Assembly (NCBI GenBank): GCA_914767715.1
Contig: OU612067.1
Span: 12,343,001 to 12,407,000 of the forward strand
Direction of reading: 5' to 3'
Length of the DNA: 64,000 bases
Source of the DNA: Membranipora membranacea
Lineage: Eukaryota; Bryozoa; Gymnolaemata; Cheilostomatida; Membraniporidae
Each line of letters begins with the position of its first letter. The first letter of the stretch is position 1. The position numbers and the translations under genes are program-made. This document shows, piece after piece, positions 51,001-60,000 of this stretch. The notes under the pieces were generated by a model. That model ran no database searches, was not told the DNA's origin, and worked only from the letters and a program-made list of their open reading frames with translations.

Positions 51001-54000
51001 CATGCCATGTAATTTCTCAGCCTAGTATTTCGATTGGTGTCACAGCTTGTTGAAATCAATGATCAGTAGAAAAATAAAGTTGACCGTAGCGCAGGCTCAG
51101 GTTAACAAGACTGTGAAAAATGACTCTTAAGTTGTTTGATATGGAATGGGTTTTTTTCACGAAGTTGTAACATCCAATATGACCAATTCAATTGTTTTAG
51201 ATTTAGAAAAAAACCTGACAAAAACGACAAAGAAATTGAATTCACCCCGCTTCAGAAAGCTAACCCTTCACCTAAGCCTATGACAAAGCCTACACTAAAG
51301 CCAAAGCCTGTTGGTACGTTCTTTTATTTTGGGTTTACCCCTCAGCTCATTTTGTTAATCAGATCTGTCTCTGAATGAGTTTTAAGTTGCTTCATAGCTA
51401 AACGGTATTACTATCCGACAAGAGTACCTATTAGCGGGAACCTAGCATGAAATGACAACCTTCTCTTTCTGAAAAAACTTTACTTCTTTTCAATAATTCA
51501 ACTGAGTAGGGATTGCTCGGCAATGAAGCATCAAATGGATAGATATTGAGACTACACCAGCATTATTTCCTTGACCTTTTTCAAAGACTCTAAAACCTTG
51601 TTTAAAGACTTTTACTCGAAGCTATAAACTATTGTAATTAGTGAGCGGCTTGCTATTAGTTTTGGTATCTGAGTCTCTACAGAAACTGTAGACCCTGCAA
51701 ACACCAGGTAAACAGTCAGCTCCAATAGCCTAGAAATTACTCTGCTTGATTGTATGTGATAATGATGTCATGTCTTTTAAATTTTTCACGTTCCATTTTA
51801 AATACCAGCCTGAGAAGAGTGGAGCCGCTGAGAAAAGGAAGTATAATAAAAGCTCCATATTAATGATCGATCCCACTTGTCACTAAATACCAAATTCAAA
51901 TTCAACCTCTAAATATATCCTTTCTAAAATCTCTACAAATAATGCAGATCCTTACCACTTCGCATCAGTCTCACATTCCTTGGTCTTGTTTCTTTTTAGA
52001 CCGTAATCCTGTCCAGATATATGACAAAGTAAGAGTCACTCACATCACCAAGCTACTCGACTTAGCCACCACACAAGAGGAATCACTTAAAGAGGACTAC
52101 AAGGTTAGTATGATTACGGCACATCAACTTTCCTGTACTCATTGTTGCGGGCTTTCATTTCTTTCACAGTATAGAGATATTTATATTCAAAGTCATGCTG
52201 TAGCCATCAATATGTGTCCTGTCAAATGCTTCTCAATGCAATGCATTGCTCTGTTTTGTATTACACTGGTAGGTTTTCAAACCCATCCAGATTGGTTTGT
52301 AACCACATATGACTGTTGTTGCCAATGTGACAGTTGCGACCAGATAACCATCGATGGGAAGTATTTACAATGCAAGCTCATACGAATGTGTTAAAAACGG
52401 TGACAACCCCATAGACAAATCATGTGTTTTGTCAATGTACAACCCTTTCAAGAGGTGACCATTATCAATGGTGGGACCATTTTTACCTGATGGAATGTAG
52501 CCAACATATCCAGTTGTGGCCATCACATCTGGATAGATTTGTAAATCAAATATTTTGTTCAAAACATATGCGTTGGTACTCAGATGTCAACATGAGATAT
52601 GTGTACCGATTTGCAATATCGGTTTATAACACAGCGTAAAACACTCTACAAATGTGTCCAGCTTGGTTTGCAACAGCAATGCTTCTCCATCGAATCCATC
52701 TGGATGGTTTTTTTGTGTAAAACTTACTGAACAAGCCACTTCAGATCGGTCGGTCAATACCATTTTTATTTCAGAAACTTGGAGCCTTACCTAAGCCGAT
52801 TATGGAGGTAGCTAGTCGCCCAGAGAACAAGGGAAAGTGCAAATACAAAGGTCTCTATCCAGGTGAGCACAAAATTATGTATTATTATGTGTTACAACAA
52901 AGATGTGACAAATTCCAGTACATTTTTTGCCGTTATTATAGCAGGGTACTAAGGAAGTAAGCTGTCATTGTCAATGTATGTCAAGTGAACTGAATGAAAG
53001 AATGAAGGCTCTTGCTCAGTTGTATTATAGGTATACAGTGTAGCAGCTTCTGTAAAGTCATATTATAGGTGTACAGTGTATCAGTATCAGTGTATATCAT
53101 CTTATAGGCTAAAACTTCTTTTCCTTCAGGTGATACTAACAGAGTGGTTCTCGATACTGAGAGCCCTGATCACAGTGATTTCATCAATGCCTCTCATATT
53201 CAGGTTTGATGAGTCAGTTATCATCATTTTCCTGTAGTATACCATATACTTAATATACTATGTAGTATATTAAGTCTATGTAGTATACAAACAGAATGTG
53301 ACACATTGCGGATTGTTGAATAGTTATGGCTCCTGCCTCTCTATTTCGCATGCAAACGCCGATCAACCTTCATGCTCAAACTCGTCTAAATCATTTATGC
53401 TGCCATGACAAATTAAATTATTTCTGCCTACAGAGTACAAAAATCAGCAGCAAGTTTCATCAACCAGAATAAGTCATGATCACCCTAAATTTAATTGATT
53501 ATGAAGAGTGGGATTGTTTGTAGTGATGCTCTTTGTTCAGAGAACAATAGACAGAATCATCTCATTTAATTTTTAACAAAATAATTTAAGACTGCTTGAA
53601 TATTTTAAAATCATTGGTTCTCCATTCAATCATATTAAATGCACCCAGTTAAAATCATGAACAGGGAAGTTCCTGGTTCGTTTTGTATTATTAGAAACAC
53701 AAGTTTCATAATGTTTACTTTAAACTGTTTATTCAAGATATCACATTCATATTTTACAGGGCTATACAGGGAAAAATGAGTACATTGCTTCACAAGGTAA
53801 AGTTATAATCATGGCTTGAATCAACTTCCTCATTCTAGCCTCAAACTTTGCGCAGCGTCTAAATCTAAGCACACTACAATATGAGTCAGAATATGAGCGT
53901 TAAAAAGTTAGGATCAAAACCATATAATACACAAACCTGCTAGTAATGCATATGGCGGTGGTTTCTATAGAATATGGTATCATTTATACCATTGTATGAC

Positions 54001-57000
54001 TGTGCTCTTGTAGGTCCCCAGAAAGCTACCATTGATGACTTTTGGTTGATGATATGGCAGCAGAAGGTCAAGGCTGTAGTAATGGTTACAAATCTAGTTG
54101 AAAACGGCCATGTAAGTCACTATAATACTTTATAATGATCCCCGCTAAGTTGTTTGTTTGTGTATTTAGCACTGCAATGATCACCAAGACCTATAAAGTA
54201 ATTTCTTATTATAATATTCTGATTTTATAGAATTCAGTCCCCATGCTGTCCGACTCACATATTATATCATAGTATATTATATCCTACTTTATACATATGC
54301 CAATATTCCTGTCGATCATGTCTCTTTATAAAAGCCGAAATGTGAGATGTACTGGCCCATGGATGAGACAAGCCCAACATCCTTCCGAGATATAACTGTC
54401 AGCATGACTTCTTATGTTATGTGGGCCGACTTCGTCATACGAGAGCTGGAGGTTTCAAAGGTATGTGCATAATGTTTATCATTAAATTTTCCTAGGATTG
54501 TGATGGGCCTTAGTGATAGCCTTAGTCTGTATACTCTATCAGCTGAATATTTTGTTATGGAGTTAATTATAGCTAGTTTGGCTATAAAAATATATCCTAT
54601 ATCTGCATTGTCTGAATGTTTGAATGTAATCTACTCTATTTCACCAGGATGGTCAAATTAGGAAGATTAAACAATTCCACTTCACGTCTTGGCCGGATCA
54701 TGACGTGCCGAACGAAATGAGTCCTTTCATTACTTTCTACAGAAGAGTTCACTCTGAAACATTCAGACTTACTGGTCCTCTTCTTGTGCACTGCAGGTAA
54801 ATCAGTAATCATGAAATTCTAGTTATTTTGGACTGATTTAGGTACCTTTTTAGGCCCATAGTTCTAGAAATATAGATATAGTTGCCTTATAAGACTGAGA
54901 TTGAAAAATTTATGCCAGAATAGGCTCCACTGGGATTAAGATTTCCCTAATTGCTTTGGGAGGAGCTCACAGCACCCCCTCCTAATGATGCTTCGGACTA
55001 ACCTCCCCTACAATGTTTACTAAACTACTGCTCTGGTTTAATGGTAGTTGTACACTGTATACATTGCACACTGTTCCTTTTTTTAAGATCAAAAGTAAAA
55101 TAAAAGCAATACTTTTTTCTATTTTGCTTTGATCATGTTTAGAATTTGTATCTGTATAACAGTGCCGGTGTCGGGCGGACGGGTACATTCCTAGGACTGG
55201 ACACATTGATGAACCAAGCGGAGAAAAACCCACAAGTTGATCTATTTGACTGCATAAGACTGATGAGAGAGAGGCGACCAAGCATGGTCCAAACTGAGGT
55301 GGGGCAACATTGAAAATTGGTGATGGTGTCAAATCCTGCGTTTTATGTTTCTCATGACAAAGATCATCATTGGCTTGTGACAGGGTTCATTTTTCTCTAT
55401 AGAATCAAGGCATCCACAACTGATTGCTCAAATATTCCCATCTGTCCAGCACATTTCATATGGTGCCATTTCTAAGATTTAAATGTGCTAGCATACTTTA
55501 TTTCCATTCGATAATCATATCACAGGTGCAGCGGTGTAAGTACAGGTTCCATAAGCTACAACGTAGTTTTGAACTGCTTTCTTTTGTAAAAAAAGTTTGC
55601 AATTTGAGACAACGCAATAGTTCAAAATAACGATAAAGTAGTATGCAGTTAGCGGATGGTAAAAAGCGCTTCCTCCAAACTTGGCATTTACTTGGTAGTC
55701 TAGGCTAGAGCTAGCTACACTTACTGATCTTTGGGATAATTTACATGCTCTGTAAGTATGTACAATGGCAAATCTAGATATAATGAGTGTTATTACAGAA
55801 CAATCATGGACTCAATATATTATTTCATCTACTTATTGTTTCTTGATTGGCTCTTTCAGCCGAAGCAGTATATAATACAATGATACGTACTTATATTTTT
55901 TTTTAACAGAAGCAGTACATATTCCTTCACAAAGTGATTTATGAGGCTTACACCACATCGAGCTATGTGGTGCCAGCAAACGAGATTGAAAGCCGATTAT
56001 CTTCTGGCCAGATATACTCCAACACCGAGAGCCCGCTTGCTGACGAGTTTGAAGTAAATCAATTTTTTATATATCATTATTGTAGCGGGCAATGGGTTGT
56101 GGGCTATCCTATTGCCCCCTTGCTAAAGATTTGTCTTCAATTAGAGATCAAGAACTTTTTAATCATAGAGTACAATGTAAACTGGTATATAGGAACAAAG
56201 GTTGAAGAGTTTTGAACCGCAAAAAAAAACAGTTATGTATCCGAGCCTACGTATATAACTTTATCAGCGGTTGGGAGATTTGTGACTTATATGTTTAGCT
56301 TGATCTTAAAACTAGTTCTCTTATTTTACAACTCATTTTGACTATTATGTCAACACCTTGTATCACCTATGTTTCCATTTTTGCCGGAGCAGGGAAGCTT
56401 TGACTCCATTAGAACAGTGTGAATGTTGTGATCATAATGTTACATTTTTTTACATTCAGCATTTACAGATGATGATTAGACTGCACGATCTTGATGTCTC
56501 TGAAGGGATGAGTCCGGAAAATCAGCCAAAGAACAGAAACCAAGATATTCTGCCTCCAAGCAAGCCAAAAAGTAAGTCAAAGACTTTCAAATTGAAAAAA
56601 TTACAACAGCTGCTTTTATTCACTGCTTATTTAATAGATAAGCCACAGAATTGGAAGGTGCAGCCTCTAGTAAATATTTTTTGTGCTCGTTTATGGAAGT
56701 CAAACCACTATCCAATCCTTATATATACACAACTGATATATATAATATATATAATAAATTATACAGATTGGACACCTAATAAAACTAAATAGCCCATAGC
56801 TAAAAAGTGCTGAAATGAGATAACTCCCTCTTAGTTAGCAAACTAGAAAACTTAGCAGGAGTTTTAAGCAGTGACCTCACTATTTTAACATTGTGTATTT
56901 TTCTTTTATCAAATAGCTGATAAGGGAAGACTTCTGAGGCCGAAGGTCATGAACTCTTCAGAAGAAGACTATATCAATGCTGTTCTCATTGATGTAAGTA

Positions 57001-60000
57001 GATTCAAATAATTTCTTTTTTAGCTGCAACTTGATTATAAGGGGGCAGCGGTAGTTCAATGGGTAAGACACATCTATTTGATGGGAGAGGCCTTGTGTTC
57101 CATTCCCAGGGGTTGCTCCGTTTCCCTAAGTCCTTGGGTCATTTAACCAGCATGATTCATGGCATTCCACAACACCAACAGACCAAAATATCCATGCATC
57201 ATCTCGCAAGTTATTGACCTCGATCGCTCTACTGGGGGACCGTGATTTTTTTTATTTAACTTGGTTATGTTACGGCTACATGCCATTTCTTGACATGCAA
57301 CAGTGCCAGACCAGACCAGTACAGGGTGTCCAGCTTTATACTTACTCTGAAGAAATATTATGATTAAAGAAGGCTTTTTGGTAAAAATGGATACCGAATT
57401 CTATAAAGCTTTTAACTCCAAATATAGGTTGGATGTTTTCACCCTAGCAATGGCATGGACATTTGGTTTAAGATACATCCCTAACATACTGTCACATAAA
57501 GCGTAGTAGTGAAACTTATGATCCAGATTCCAGAATTTATCGCTTGCATCCTTATGGTGTACAACAAGCTATTTGATTGCTCATTCACAGGCATATAGGA
57601 AGCAGACGCATTTGATTGCTACTCAGGCTCCGCTTCCGTCCACTGTTGCAGATTTCTGGAATGTAATTTGTGATCAGAAGATCAAAGTGATTGTTCATCT
57701 GGATTCATTGTTGGTAAGTTTATTCAGTTCATCTTCTTGCAGTATCTTGCAACAGGATCTGCACCAAATTGATTATAGGTACATCCGTTGGCACTTAGGC
57801 TGCTGCTGCCCGACCCGATCCAAAAGGACACACATTCAAAAGATCTTACATAACAGCAGAGCAAAAAAAGAAATGATAGCAAGACCATAATTTCTTCTTA
57901 CCTCAATGATTAGCAAGATAGCTGGGGGTTCCCCTATTGGAGGGGGGGCGATTAATACGCCATTTCCCGGTTAACCCCAAACAAGTTAGAAATAAAACAT
58001 TTAAGTAAGTACAGGAAGATGCTGGAGAGCAGCTTGAGCAGGGCAAGAACTTTATAGGAGGAAACTCGGCCTCGATACTTTAGAAAAGGTGGAAAATTGA
58101 GCGCCAACTACACATGCATCCAAGTCACCTTTCAGGCACTGAGAAATATAGTAACATAAGGTAGTTCTTTAGGGCGGGAGGGTGGGAATTGAGAAAAGAC
58201 GCCTTGTCTCTTCAGTTAATTAGAATAATAGGAACGAGAAAAACCTGCGAACTGACGAGATAAGTAAATTAGCATAACTCGCTATAAGACACGTCGTGGT
58301 ACTAGATAATGCTAGAGGTAAGGTACAATAACTACAAAATATGAGGCTCAAAGGCCAGGTTAGAGTTAGTAAAATTTACAAGTTGTAACACTACCGTGTT
58401 ATTAAATAAATGAGCCTTGTCACATTGCTCAAGAAAAAATGAGTTCTTTAGGTGTAAAAAACTCTGTATATTTATATAAAGTTGGTAAGGGGTGGACTAA
58501 ACCACCTGCGAATATAAGATACAAATCACCTGGCAGTCAATGGCTTTTCCTTTTGCACCATTAGCACAAAATAAGGTAGCAAGGCGCACTAAGTCTTCCT
58601 ACTAGAATACATCCTAGAAGTTGGAAGCCATTAAGAAATCCACGAATATGCAGCAAGTTATTTTTCCCTACCCACTCTATTTATAGAAAGGAGAGGAATT
58701 CTATCCTGCATTTGATGGTGGTGAAACTGCCATTGATGATCAGAATAAGGTAGTCAGGAGAGTGCAAACTACACAGGACAATGGTATATCATTCATCAAA
58801 CTCCAGTTCAGCACTTTTTATGAGGTGAGAACCATTAACCAACATTTTTGTCACAAACAAATTTTCACGTTCCAATGAAGGCAACTTCAAAATGTTTAGC
58901 AAATGTTGAGAAGTTCAAATGCACAGGATATTTAATGACACAGTATTCACCAACCAATAACCTCAGATTAAAATAGATTTTACAAACTGTTTAAATCATT
59001 TAATTTCAATTGCCAGTTTTACAACCAGAGTTAACTACCTGTGCTTTCGGTGTACTCAGTTAATTACAAGATTCCAAATTATTTCAAAACTATAAAGAAA
59101 ATGCTATGAATGCCCAACCTACTGTTTGTGACATATGCGTCTCTCTGAAATATGGTTATAGTACAACAATAAAGGTTGAATGACCTAGTAACATTTTGCC
59201 TTTGTGAGCTTAGGTTTTAAAATAGCCGGGGGGGGTTAATTTTTATTTTTTTGAACATAATTTCCCTCAAACATTGAAACCTTGAAACATTGAAAGTCTA
59301 GACTTTAAAAAGAATTCCGCTCAAAATACTTTTCCTTGAAAGCTTTTTATTTACAAAGAACGTCATCAGCATATACAAAAAATTGATTGCCACAATAATA
59401 GCATCGATATGAATTGATGAATCGGTGGTAAATTACATAGCATGGCTATCTGTGAAGATATGCCATGAGTATAAACTGTATGTCTCAAACTGGTTAAAGT
59501 TTAACATCTGGCAGGATTTACGTTTATGCATTGATTGACGTCCCAGCAACAACCTTCAATAACTCAGGCAAGCTGATTGACAAAATTTAACAAGGTTCAG
59601 CTATTTTTTATTCTGAACTTGTGGACCAATCGAAGATGAGAAATGCGGTCCAGCAATCATACATGAATAACCATACGCTTGCTCATGATCAAATATGTAC
59701 CGCTCCTCCAGATAGTATTATATCAATGATAGTTATCAACTGACTGTATATTTAGGATTGTGAAGTGATGGTTATGAGCGCAGATAGCTGGCATACTGTC
59801 GGTATCCCCACAGTAACAGATATGTTACACTATCTGGAGAGTCTGGAGAAATGTCAGCAGCAGACCGGGGATAATAGAATCTGCATAGTTAGCAGGTAAG
59901 ACAGGAAACAAAAAAACTGACGATTATTTTACTTTCTAGTTTTTTATTGCCTCAGTTGGACGCGGAGGCTCTGATTGGGCAGCTGGTTAGGGAGAGAGAC

